Assembly: GCA_965199585.1 (NCBI GenBank)
Contig: CBDASI010000002.1
Location: 2,914,001 to 2,978,000 of the forward strand
Reading direction: 5' to 3'
From: JAVVHH01 sp965199585
GTDB taxonomy: Bacteria > Pseudomonadota > Alphaproteobacteria > Acetobacterales > Acetobacteraceae
DNA: 64,000 nucleotides
The position numbers were made by a program, and so were the translations under genes. The notes below the pieces were generated by a model. The model worked only from the letters and a program-made list of their open reading frames with translations. It was not told where the DNA came from and made no database searches. Below, in pieces: positions 44,364-54,145 of the stretch (positions are counted from its first letter, which is position 1; each line of letters starts with the position of its first letter).

Positions 44364-46583
44364 TCAGGCCACCACCGTATCGCGGCTGAACTTCGCGTCG
44401 AATTCGCCTTCCGGGAGACCGCGCCCGAACAGGAAGCCCTGCCCCTCGCGGCAGCCCAGGAGCCGCAACTGCTTGGCCTGCTCCGGCGTCTCGATGCCTT
44501 CGGCGATGACGCTCAGCCGTAGATCCCGCGCGATCCCGATCACGGCGCGGACGACCGCGGTATCGTGGTTCGAGCCGTCGAGATCGCTGACAAAACTCTT
44601 GTCGATCTTCAACCGCGTGAGCGGGATCCGCTTGAGCGTGCTGAGCGAGGCGAAGCCGGTTCCGAAATCGTCGAACGCCAGCCGGACCCCTTTTTCCCGG
44701 ACGGCGCGCAGCGATGCCAGCGACGCATCGCCCTGTGCCAGCGCCAACGTCTCGGTCAGCTCCAACTCCAGACGGTCCGGCGTCAGCTGGTGCGCCGCGA
44801 GCGTTTCCATCACGTGCTTGACGAAATCGGGCGAGCGCAACTGCTTCGAGAACAGATTGACGCCGACGCAGGGCACTTTCGGCCCGCTGCGATCCCAGGC
44901 GGCCACCTGCCGGCACGCCTCGTCGAGCGTCCACCAGCCCATCTCTTCAGAGCACTCTGCATGCTCGAGCGCGTCGATGAAGCTGCCAGGCAGCAGCAGA
45001 CCCCGCTCCGGATGGTTCCACCGCAGCAGCGCCTCGCAGCCGATCAGCGCGCCGGTTTCGAGATCCGTTTGCGGTTGATAGTGCAACACGAATTGCTTGG
45101 CCGTCGCGGCGGCCTGGAGCTGATGCGCCAACTCGCGCCGCCCAATGGAGCGGTCGCGCATGTGCGGCTCGAACACGCGGCAATGCTGCCGTCCGTCGGC
45201 CTTGGCGCTGAACAGCGCCAGGTCGGCCGCCGCCAGGAGATGGCGAACGTTGTTGCTGCTGGGATCGGCCGTCGACACGCCGACACTGATCCCGACACTT
45301 GCCACATGATCGTTGAGGTCGAACGGTTCGCTGACGGCGATCTGGATCGCCAGCGCGAGTTCATAGGCGGCGGCACTGGAGCCGATGACCAGCACGGCAA
45401 AATCGTCCCCGCCCACGCGGGCGAATTGCATGCCCGGGTCGAGGCAGGCGGAGATGCGGATGGCGAAGGATTGCAGCAGAATGTCGCCCCGGTCATGCCC
45501 GAAATCATCGTTGATGACGCGGAAGCCGTTGATGTCGATCAGCAGCAGCGACACCTGCTTGCCTGCCATGATCGCTTCGTCGACGAGCTCGCAAAAGTAG
45601 TAGCGGTTCAGCAGCCCGGTGAGCTGATCGTAATGCGCCAGAAAATCCAGCCGCTTCTCATGCTGTTTGCGTAGCGATAGGTCCCGCATGATTGCGCCCA
45701 TGCCGCGGCGGTTCTCGTGCTCCCACACCGAGATCAGCAGCTCGACCGGAAACTCGTTGCCGTTGGCACGCAACGCCGCCAGCTCTACCGGCCGGCCCGC
45801 CAGTTTCGACGTGCCACCTTTGGCGACCCGGGCGAACCCCACCGCATGCGCCCCGCGAAACCGCTCCGGCACGATGATCTCAACCGGCTTGCCCACCGCG
45901 ACCTCCTGCGGCAGCCCGAACATCCTCTCTGCCGCTGTGTTCCAGTAGGTGATGATCCCGTCATCGCCGACGCACAGAAAGGCTTCAGAAGTGGCGTTGA
46001 CGAAATTCGAGGTGATGATGTCGGTCCGCTGCAAGCGGCGGAGCTCAAGCCTATCGACGACCAATTCGGCGAGCCGCTTCATGAGCCGCAATTGCTTCGG
46101 GGTCAGCGCTTCCCGAGCCCTGGTATCGAGCACGCAGAGCGTGCCGATGTTGAAGCCGCTCCCCGTGCGTAGCGGAACACCGCTGTAAAATCGCGCTTTC
46201 GGCGGCCCGGTGACGAGCGCGCTTTGGCTGAACCGCTCGTCCGCACGGAGATCCGGTATCGTGAGCCCATCGTCCAGTAGGATCGTATGACTGCAAAACG
46301 CCGTGTCGCGTGAGAGCAGCTCGACATCGATCCCGACCCGGGCCTTCACCCGCATGTGATCATCGAACATGAGACTGATCAGCGCGATAGGTGCATCCAG
46401 CAAGTCGCTGGTGAGCTCGACGATGTGGTTCAGGTCTGTTTCCGGGACACTGCCGATGTTAAGGCTGACCAGTTCAGCCGTCCGCGCAGCTTCCACGTCC
46501 GTCGTCGGCCATTTTACGTCGCCGCTCGTCGGGCAGCCTGTGGATGGGATCATACCGCCATTTAGCCGATGGAATGTTTCCAA
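44364..46583 (-). CDS. GAF-PAS-GGDEF-EAL c-di-GMP signalling protein
   Basis: 739-residue cytoplasmic protein with GAF (about 45-185), PAS (190-310), GGDEF (315-475) and EAL (485-735) domains. The cyclase motif is GGDDF rather than GGDEF/GGEEF, and the I-site RxxD is replaced by DPGM, so product inhibition is unlikely. The EAL domain keeps EALLRW, ELTE, DDFGTGFASL and KIDKSFV and is expected to be active. Net output is therefore probably c-di-GMP hydrolysis, tuned by the sensory domains. It stands alone, convergent with nitronate monooxygenase. Confidence 0.93.
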   Translation of the reverse strand: METFHRLNGGMIPSTGCPTSGDVKWPTTDVEAARTAELVSLNIGSVPETDLNHIVELTSDLLDAPIALISLMFDDHMRVKARVGIDVELLSRDTAFCSHTILLDDGLTIPDLRADERFSQSALVTGPPKARFYSGVPLRTGSGFNIGTLCVLDTRAREALTPKQLRLMKRLAELVVDRLELRRLQRTDIITSNFVNATSEAFLCVGDDGIITYWNTAAERMFGLPQEVAVGKPVEIIVPERFRGAHAVGFARVAKGGTSKLAGRPVELAALRANGNEFPVELLISVWEHENRRGMGAIMRDLSLRKQHEKRLDFLAHYDQLTGLLNRYYFCELVDEAIMAGKQVSLLLIDINGFRVINDDFGHDRGDILLQSFAIRISACLDPGMQFARVGGDDFAVLVIGSSAAAYELALAIQIAVSEPFDLNDHVASVGISVGVSTADPSSNNVRHLLAAADLALFSAKADGRQHCRVFEPHMRDRSIGRRELAHQLQAAATAKQFVLHYQPQTDLETGALIGCEALLRWNHPERGLLLPGSFIDALEHAECSEEMGWWTLDEACRQVAAWDRSGPKVPCVGVNLFSKQLRSPDFVKHVMETLAAHQLTPDRLELELTETLALAQGDASLASLRAVREKGVRLAFDDFGTGFASLSTLKRIPLTRLKIDKSFVSDLDGSNHDTAVVRAVIGIARDLRLSVIAEGIETPEQAKQLRLLGCREGQGFLFGRGLPEGEFDAKFSRDTVVA

Positions 46584-46694
46584 ATGGTTTACGGCAGTGA
46601 GAGGCGCCTAGGCGATCTACCCCAACCGTCCGGGCAGGTTGACCTAGGAGGCTTCAAGGCTGCACTACGGCGGACCTGATTTCCAGGAGTGAGC

Positions 46695-47393
46695 ATGATC
46701 CGTCTCGATCCGAGATTCGACCCCAAATTGGATGACGAAGACGAACCCGACGCCCCGGACTCGCCCGACGAGCCCGACGTGCCGGAGCCGCGCGGTCCCG
46801 ACCCCAAGGAGCCCAGCGACAACAAGACCCTGTCGTCCCCGATCAACGAGCTGGAAAGCCGTCTGCTCAAGCAGCGCAAAGTCCTGATCTTCGGCGCGAT
46901 CAACGACAAGCTGGCGCGCGACGTCACCGGCCGCCTGCTGGCATTGGCCAGCGAGGGCGATGGCCCGATCGACGTGTTCGTGAACTCGCCCGGCGGCCAT
47001 GTCGAAAGCGGCGACACGATCCACGACATGATCCGCTTCGTCGGCGCGTCAGTCCCGGTCCGCATGATCGGCACCGGTTGGGTCGCCAGCGCCGGGGCGC
47101 TGATCTATCTCGCGGCCGAGAAGAAGCAGCGTGTCTGCCTACCGAACACGCGCTTCCTGCTGCATCAGCCGATGGGCGGCGTGCGCGGGCCGGCGACCGA
47201 TATCGACATCGAGGCGCGCGAGATCATCAAGATGCGCGAGCGGATCAACCGCATCATCGCGCGTGAGACCGGCCAGCCCTTCGAGAAGATCGTCGACGAT
47301 ACTGACCGTAACTACTGGATGGGCGCCGAAGAGGCGATAGCCTACGGCATGTGCGATCGCATCGTCACGTCGGCCAAGGAATTGGCCGTCTAA
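46695..47393 (+). CDS. ClpP-like serine protease with acidic Asp/Pro-rich N-terminus
   Basis: 232-residue ClpP paralogue. Residues 1-47 are an acidic, disorder-like extension rich in Asp, Glu and Pro (EDEPDAPDSPDEPDVPEPRG) absent from housekeeping ClpP. The core has the triad candidates Ser132 (GWVASAGAL), His157 (FLLHQPMGG) and Asp202 (VDDTDRNYWMGAEEA), with normal Ser-His spacing. AGGAG five bases upstream selects ATG 46695 over GTG 46689. No Clp ATPase is adjacent, so its partner is unknown. The extension replaces the axial-loop region where ATPases and adaptors dock. Confidence 0.88.
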   Translation: MIRLDPRFDPKLDDEDEPDAPDSPDEPDVPEPRGPDPKEPSDNKTLSSPINELESRLLKQRKVLIFGAINDKLARDVTGRLLALASEGDGPIDVFVNSPGGHVESGDTIHDMIRFVGASVPVRMIGTGWVASAGALIYLAAEKKQRVCLPNTRFLLHQPMGGVRGPATDIDIEAREIIKMRERINRIIARETGQPFEKIVDDTDRNYWMGAEEAIAYGMCDRIVTSAKELAV

Positions 47394-47424
47394 GAACAAT
47401 CTACGGCGGCGATCTAGGAGCTCA

Positions 47425-47751
47425 ATGGAACGCGGAGACAAGCCGATGCGAACCATAGCCTTGATTGCCGCTGGGTTGGCCACGCTGGTCGCCGCCGGCC
47501 GGCCTGCCTCGGCGCAGTATTACGGCTATCCGGCATATCCCCCGTATTACGGCTACTACCCTCCGCCGTACTATTACCCGCCCCCCGCGATCATCTACGT
47601 GCCGGTATATCGGCCTGCGCCGCCGGCGCGGCGCCACGTTGCCCGTCATGCGATCCGGCGTGTCTCGCGCGTGCCGTTTTACCGAGCTCGGCACCGATAC
47701 TTGTTCAATCCATTGCTGGGCCCGTTGCCGGACGCAAGTCGACGACGCTGA
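47425..47751 (+). CDS. Tyr/Pro-rich secreted small protein
   Basis: 108-residue (or 101 from ATG 47446) protein. The signal peptide MRTIALIAAGLATLVAAGRPASA is followed by a Tyr/Pro-rich low-complexity region (YYGYPAYPPYYGYYPPPYYYPPP in part) and a basic C-terminus (RRHVARHAIRRVSR). The mature protein is probably periplasmic or surface-attached. The composition is similar in kind, not in sequence, to the Gly/Tyr-rich lipoprotein at 13.4 kb. Function unknown. Confidence 0.68.
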   Translation: MERGDKPMRTIALIAAGLATLVAAGRPASAQYYGYPAYPPYYGYYPPPYYYPPPAIIYVPVYRPAPPARRHVARHAIRRVSRVPFYRARHRYLFNPLLGPLPDASRRR

Positions 47752-47777
47752 TTGCACGAAAGAGTGGTGCGACGCCG

Positions 47778-47806
47778 TTGCGGCCGCCCGCGGTTGCATT
47801 TATAAG
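47778..47806 (+). promoter_or_regulatory. Putative promoter of tRNA-Ser
   Basis: TTGCGG (47778-47783), 17 bases, then TATAAG (47801-47806), ten bases before the mature tRNA. The spacing is optimal and the -10 box is a good match for a strong stable-RNA promoter. Confidence 0.45.
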
Positions 47807-47816
47807 GCGGCCGTCC

Positions 47817-49073
<1,257 letters not shown>

Positions 49074-49242
49074 CGCCGCCTTCCTGTTTTGGACGGGTTG
49101 GCAAGATCGAGGCTCGCCGCTCACGGTCGGGGGCGTCCCGGCGCTAAGCCGACCACCCACTCAGCCCCAAACCCGATTAGGCCTGAGATCGCGACTAACG
49201 CCTTAGTGCGCCCCAGTACACGTTTCCGTCAACGTATTTCGC

Positions 49243-49257
49243 TGCTGCTTTGCAGCA
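49243..49257 (-). terminator. Short hairpin after the dicarboxylate symporter gene
   Basis: TGCTGC-TTT-GCAGCA is a perfect six-base-pair stem just beyond the dctA-like stop. No U-tract follows on the minus strand, so it may be only an mRNA-end stabiliser. Weak. Confidence 0.25.
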
Positions 49258-49260
49258 TGC

Positions 49261-50541
49261 TCAGGCGTGTGCGGCACTCATCCCCTCGACGTCTTCGATG
49301 GTGGCGACGTCGTCGGCGTCCAGCACGAGCTGACCCTCCCACTTGGCAACCACAGCGGTTGCCAGCGAGTTGCCGATCACGTTGGTCGCAGACCGGCCCA
49401 TGTCGAGGAAGGTGTCGATACCGAGGATCAGCAACAGCCCCTCTTCCGGCAGGCTGAACTGGCTCAGCGTCGCCGCAATCACCACGAGGGAGGCGCGCGG
49501 CACGCCGGCGACGCCCTTGCTGGTCAGCATCAGGGTCAGCAGCATGGCGATCTGCGTTCCGAGCGGCAGCGGAATGTCGTAGGCCTGCGCGATGAACACC
49601 GATGCGAAGGTGCAATACATCATCGTGCCGTCGAGGTTGAACGAGTAGCCCAGCGGCAGCACGAAGGACGAGATTTTGCGGGCGATCGGGAACTTGGCGA
49701 GCTGTTCCAACATCTTGGGATACGCCGCCTCGGAACTCGCGGTCGAGAATGCCAGCAGGAACGGCTCACGCACCAGCATGATCAGGCGCTTGACCGACGG
49801 GCCCAGGATGACGAAGCCGGCCAGGATCAGGACCAACCAGAGGCAGACCAGCCCGAAGTAGAACTCACCCATGAACTTGGCGTAGCTGACCAGGATGCCG
49901 AGCCCGTTGGTCGCGATGGTGGCGCCCATGGCGCAGAACACCGCCAGCGGGGCGAGCTTCATGACATAGCCGGTGACGCGCAGGATGATGTGGGACAGGC
50001 CCTCGACGGTCTCGAGCACGATCTTGGCGCGGCTGCCCATGGAGGCGCAGGCCACGCCAAAGAAGATGGAGAACACGACGATCTGCAGGATCTCGTTGTC
50101 GACCATCGGGCGCACGGCGCTGTCGGGGAAGACGTGTTTGATGAAGCCGTCCAGCGTCATGGCGTGCGCGTCGATGCCGGTGGCCAGGCCGGCGGCGACC
50201 TTGTGGACGCCAGCGCCGGGCTGGAACAGGTCGACCAGGATGAGGCCGAGTGTCAGCGATACGAGCGAGGCGCTGACAAACCAGAGCATCGCCTTGCCGC
50301 CGACCCGGCCGACCGCGCCGGCATCGCTCATATGTCCAATGCCGACCACCAGGGTGGAGAACACCAGCGGGCCGATGATCATCTTGATCAGGCGTAGGAA
50401 GACCATCGAGCCGATCGACACGTAGCCGGCGATTGTCTTCTGGACGGCGGGGTCCAGCACGTAGGTGTGGACGATCGCGCCGAACGCGATGCCGAGGATC
50501 ATGGCCACGATGATGTAAGTGGTCATTCGATTGGATTTCAT
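49261..50541 (-). CDS. dctA: Dicarboxylate/amino acid:cation symporter (DAACS family)
   Basis: 426-residue inner-membrane symporter for C4-dicarboxylates or acidic amino acids. Eight or so hydrophobic segments, the re-entrant loop serine box TASSEAAYPKML, the FNLDGTMMYCTFASVFIAQ motif and TSKGVAGVPRASLVV are typical of the SDF family. The symbol is tentative because glutamate transporters share these motifs. It starts 37 bases after the polysaccharide polymerase-like stop on the same strand and may be partly co-transcribed. Confidence 0.88.
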   Translation of the reverse strand: MKSNRMTTYIIVAMILGIAFGAIVHTYVLDPAVQKTIAGYVSIGSMVFLRLIKMIIGPLVFSTLVVGIGHMSDAGAVGRVGGKAMLWFVSASLVSLTLGLILVDLFQPGAGVHKVAAGLATGIDAHAMTLDGFIKHVFPDSAVRPMVDNEILQIVVFSIFFGVACASMGSRAKIVLETVEGLSHIILRVTGYVMKLAPLAVFCAMGATIATNGLGILVSYAKFMGEFYFGLVCLWLVLILAGFVILGPSVKRLIMLVREPFLLAFSTASSEAAYPKMLEQLAKFPIARKISSFVLPLGYSFNLDGTMMYCTFASVFIAQAYDIPLPLGTQIAMLLTLMLTSKGVAGVPRASLVVIAATLSQFSLPEEGLLLILGIDTFLDMGRSATNVIGNSLATAVVAKWEGQLVLDADDVATIEDVEGMSAAHA

Positions 50542-50578
50542 GGCGACCTCGTTGAGTGACGCAGATCATGCCAAAGCC

Positions 50579-51913
50579 TCACGCAATATTGCAATCCTGT
50601 GTCGCTCGGACGGCAATGCTGCGGTGTTCGGCCCGGGCCAGCGCCAGATGACGAGCGGTGGCGAGCAGAACGACCGGCAGGAGCGCGGTCCACGCGTTTG
50701 GGATTGCGACCGCGCCTTCGTCGAGCCCGATCAGCAGCCAGGCGACACCGAATAGGATGCCGAACCGCGCGGCTGCGAAGCCGGTCCGCACTGCATGGCG
50801 TGCGCGGGCGAACAAGGTGCAGAACGTCCAGGCGTAAAGCGCCGCGCCGACGAGCCCCAGTTGCAGCAGGATGTCGAGCAGGCTGCTATGGGCGTCGGGC
50901 GCCGGCCAGCCGGCGTAGCGCCAGATCATCTGGACGGTGGGCGACGCCGCGTTCCAGAAGCCGGCATAGCCGTATCCCAGCAGCGGCGCCCGCCAGATTT
51001 CTGGCCAGATCGCCTGCCAGAGCGGCACCCTGCCAGTCAGCGAGGCGTCCCGGCCCAGCAGCGCGAACAGCTCGTGCGGAAACCAGAGGGCCGCCGCCCC
51101 CAAGGCGACGGCGCACCACCCGACCAGGAAGGCCAATCCCAGCCGCAACACCGGTCGCCCCTCCAGCCGTAGCCACACCGCAATGAGTCCAATGACTCCC
51201 GCCACCCCGAGCGCCGACGCTCCCCGCCCCAGCAGCAGGCATAGGCCGAGCAACCCGGCCGCTGCCGCGTCGCGCCAGCGCCAAACGTCGAGCGTGCGGT
51301 AGGCGTAGCAGCACAGGCCGAGCAGCATGCACTCTGCCATCGTATTCTTCTGCGGGAACACGCCGCGCATGGCCCGGTCATAGCCGAGCGCCGTCTCACG
51401 CCCGATACTGGGAACGGCGACATAGGCCAGCAGCGACAGCACCGCCATCACGACGCAGACCCGGCCGAACCGCTCGATGGATCGCTCGAGGCCATCGGTA
51501 CGGTAGAGGAAGATGCCGAACAGCACGCACTCGCCCAGCGCGACGGCCCGGCGAAGCGTGCGTAGCGGGTCGGCCGACCAAAGCGTCGAGAGTAGCGCCA
51601 GTCCGGCGATAAGGATCACCGGCACTACCCGCCGGCACAGCCCAAGGTATCGACCGGGCGCGAACGCCACCGCGACCATCAACCCGACCAGGATCAACGA
51701 TTGCGCCAGCGTGCTCGACAAATTGGTCTCACCCGCGACGGTCCGCGCCACGTCGCCGCCGGCCGCTTGCAACGCGGCGATCACGCCCTGGCTGTAGTAA
51801 GCCAATCCGAAATAGGCGAACGAACTCGCCGTCCATTGGCCAACGACACGACGGTTCAGCACTGGCGAGATCCCCGGGGCAGCTCCGTCATACAAGCGAT
51901 CGATGCCAGTCAC
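50579..51913 (-). CDS. O-antigen ligase/polymerase (Wzy-like) membrane protein
   Basis: 444-residue protein with about eleven hydrophobic segments. A large periplasmic loop near residues 250-330 (LGRDASLTGRVPLWQAIWPEIWRAPLLGYGYAGFW in part) and the following DAHSSLLDILLQLGLVG correspond to the Wzy_C/O-antigen ligase region. It likely polymerises or ligates the EPS repeat unit. The start is uncertain: GTG at 51913 avoids overlap with the divergent GT2 gene, while ATG near 52021 would overlap it by about 50 bases. No strong ribosome-binding site favours either. Confidence 0.8.
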   Translation of the reverse strand: MTGIDRLYDGAAPGISPVLNRRVVGQWTASSFAYFGLAYYSQGVIAALQAAGGDVARTVAGETNLSSTLAQSLILVGLMVAVAFAPGRYLGLCRRVVPVILIAGLALLSTLWSADPLRTLRRAVALGECVLFGIFLYRTDGLERSIERFGRVCVVMAVLSLLAYVAVPSIGRETALGYDRAMRGVFPQKNTMAECMLLGLCCYAYRTLDVWRWRDAAAAGLLGLCLLLGRGASALGVAGVIGLIAVWLRLEGRPVLRLGLAFLVGWCAVALGAAALWFPHELFALLGRDASLTGRVPLWQAIWPEIWRAPLLGYGYAGFWNAASPTVQMIWRYAGWPAPDAHSSLLDILLQLGLVGAALYAWTFCTLFARARHAVRTGFAAARFGILFGVAWLLIGLDEGAVAIPNAWTALLPVVLLATARHLALARAEHRSIAVRATQDCNIA

Positions 51914-51968
51914 AAAGTAAAACGTTTCGACCTTGACGAGGCGATTATTGCCGGTCTTTGGTTCGCGG

Positions 51969-52970
51969 ATGAGCGACGCACTCACATCGAAGCATTCAGC
52001 ACCGTCCGTCTCAGTTATCATCCCGACCACGCGTCGACATGACTTGGTGCAACGGGCGATCCGCAGTGTCATTCGTCAGACAATGCCGGATTTTGAGATC
52101 ATCGTGGTCGTCGACGGTCCCAATCCTGCGACGGAAATAGTGCTCGCCACGATGGACGATGCGCGCTTGCACGTCGTGGTGAACGAGCGCCCCAGTGGGC
52201 CGGGGCTGGCGCGCAATCGCGGCGCCGCGCTGGCCCGCGGCGCGTGGCTCGCCTTCCTCGACGATGACGACGAATACCTGCCGGACATGCTCGAGCGCAT
52301 GCTGGCAGTCGCCGATGGCCGTGACGTCATGCTGTGCGCCCGCGCCCGCGTCCTGCTGCCCGGCGCCAGCTATGTCTGGCCGATCGAGCTCTACCGGCCG
52401 GACCTCACCGTCGACGACTACCTGTTCGACCGGCGGCGCTTGTTCCGCGGCACCACCTACATGTCGACGTCGAGCACGTTCCTGCCCCGCCACGTGTTCG
52501 CCCAAACCCAATACGGCACCAGCCGGCACAACGAGGACACCACGCTCGCCCTGCGCGTCACCAAGCAGGCCGGCATCAGGCTCGAGATGCTTCCCGAGAC
52601 GCTGGTCGTGGTACACATGGAGGCGACGCCGGACTCGCTCGGGCCGAATTATGAGTGGCGAACCGTCCTCGCCTGGGCCGAGGCGAGCCGTCCGTTGCTG
52701 ACCCGGCGCGCGTATAGCGGCTTCTGCTTGATTCATTTGGGGTCCCAGGCGGCGCGGCGGCGGGACTGGCGCGCCATCCCGATCCTGCTGTGGCACGCGT
52801 TCAGCCGCGGTTCGCCGCGCCCGATGCACCTGGCGGCGTTTGCCGGGTTCTGGCTGGTGCCGTCCGGGTTGCGCCAGCGCGTGCGGGCATGGGCTCAGCG
52901 CGCGTCGAAGACGGGCACGCCGTCGCTTGCCGACACGGGCGACGACGCCCTGCCCCACGCCCGGTCGTAG
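51969..52970 (+). CDS. Glycosyltransferase family 2
   Basis: 333-residue GT-A-fold glycosyltransferase. The nucleotide-sugar site is visible in VSVIIPTTRRHDLVQRAIRS, the GPGLARNRGAAL stretch and the metal-binding aspartates FLDDDDEYLPD. It probably adds a sugar to the lipid-linked EPS repeat. ATG at 51969 is preferred to the upstream TTG 51933. It is transcribed opposite to the rest of the left EPS operon and overlaps the GT4 gene tail-to-tail by 76 bases. Confidence 0.85.
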   Translation: MSDALTSKHSAPSVSVIIPTTRRHDLVQRAIRSVIRQTMPDFEIIVVVDGPNPATEIVLATMDDARLHVVVNERPSGPGLARNRGAALARGAWLAFLDDDDEYLPDMLERMLAVADGRDVMLCARARVLLPGASYVWPIELYRPDLTVDDYLFDRRRLFRGTTYMSTSSTFLPRHVFAQTQYGTSRHNEDTTLALRVTKQAGIRLEMLPETLVVVHMEATPDSLGPNYEWRTVLAWAEASRPLLTRRAYSGFCLIHLGSQAARRRDWRAIPILLWHAFSRGSPRPMHLAAFAGFWLVPSGLRQRVRAWAQRASKTGTPSLADTGDDALPHARS

Positions 52971-54145
52971 GCCGCCAGCAACGGCGCCACCGAGTGATTC
53001 CAGGCCAGCACGTCGCGGACGCGGGCCGCGCCGGCCCGGCTCATCTTCGCGCGCCGATCGGGGTCGTCGAGCAGCGTGCCGATCGCAGTAGCCAGCGCCG
53101 CCTCGTCGTTCGGCGCGGCATAGACGCCGGCCTCCGCGGCCGACACCCGCGTCTCGTGCAGGTCGTAGGCCACCACCGGCAGCCCAAAATACATGTATTC
53201 GATGACCTTGTTCATCGTGCTCTTGTCCGACCACGGGTTCTTCGGGTCCGGATCGATCCCCAGCGTGGCCGAGGACAGGATGCGGCATAGCTCCTCGTCG
53301 CTGACCCGGCCGGTGAAGTCGGCGTAGTCCGACACGCCCTGCGCTTCGGCATAGGCCTTGATCGCTTGCTGGTGCGGCCCGCCGCCGACGAAGATCGCGT
53401 GGAAGTCGGTCCGATCAAACCGTTCGCGCAGCAATTTCAGCGCGCGCACCATGTGGTCGACGCCGTCCTGCTCGCAGATCTCGCCGAGATAGACCAGCAG
53501 ATGCGGCTTGCCCCGCCGACGGGCGGCGTCGGCCGGGAAGCGGCGGAAGCGGCCGAGATCCGGGCCCGAGCGGACGACGATCACGTCCTGCGGGTCGCGG
53601 CCGCCCCGCGCCGTCGCGATCGCCCGGTGACTCTCGTTCGTGGTGATGACGATGTCGGCCGCTCGCATGCTGCGCCGCTCGAGCCAGAGCAGGCCACGGT
53701 ACAGCAGTCCGTCGCTGCGTCCGAACTTGACCGCGAACATCTCTGGGCAGAGGTCGTGATGATCGAACACGAAGCGGCGGCCGAATAGCTTCCAGAACCG
53801 ACCCAGTAGCCAGAACGTGTCCGGCGGATTGCAGGCGTGCAGAATGTCGAAGCCGCGGCCGAACAGCTGGATCCATAGGCTCAGCAGCGACGTCAGCGCA
53901 AAGCACCACGCGAACTCCGCCGCGAAGCCGAGCGCGCCACGGGCCTCGAACGGGATCGGGTAGCGGAACACCTCGACGTCCTCGATCGTCTCGCGCGTGC
54001 GATTGAAGCCCTTCGCCTTGGGGCAGATCACCGAGACGCGGTAGCCGTTCCGCGCCAACGTCGTGGCCTCGAGCCAGACCCGGCGGTCGAACGGGACCGG
54101 CAGGTTCTCGACGACGATCAGAACGCGGCGTTCATCATGTCGCAT
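52895..54145 (-). CDS. Glycosyltransferase family 4
   Basis: 416-residue GT-B-fold glycosyltransferase. The N-terminal block VVENLPVPFDRRVWLEA and FDHHDLCPEMF, and the C-terminal donor-binding loop (MNKVIEYMYFGLPVVAYDLHE) with a conserved Glu, match family members commonly found beside heparinase-like genes in EPS loci. ATG 54145 lies inside the heparinase-like gene (28-base overlap), so the two are translationally linked. It ends in overlap with the convergent GT2 gene. Confidence 0.87.
   Translation of the reverse strand: MRHDERRVLIVVENLPVPFDRRVWLEATTLARNGYRVSVICPKAKGFNRTRETIEDVEVFRYPIPFEARGALGFAAEFAWCFALTSLLSLWIQLFGRGFDILHACNPPDTFWLLGRFWKLFGRRFVFDHHDLCPEMFAVKFGRSDGLLYRGLLWLERRSMRAADIVITTNESHRAIATARGGRDPQDVIVVRSGPDLGRFRRFPADAARRRGKPHLLVYLGEICEQDGVDHMVRALKLLRERFDRTDFHAIFVGGGPHQQAIKAYAEAQGVSDYADFTGRVSDEELCRILSSATLGIDPDPKNPWSDKSTMNKVIEYMYFGLPVVAYDLHETRVSAAEAGVYAAPNDEAALATAIGTLLDDPDRRAKMSRAGAARVRDVLAWNHSVAPLLAAYDRAWGRASSPVSASDGVPVFDAR

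Noticed and set aside
49267..50397. 376-residue plus-strand frame opposite the dicarboxylate symporter
   Set aside because: His/Gln/Asp-rich antisense translation of membrane segments; the minus-strand frame has the real SDF motifs.
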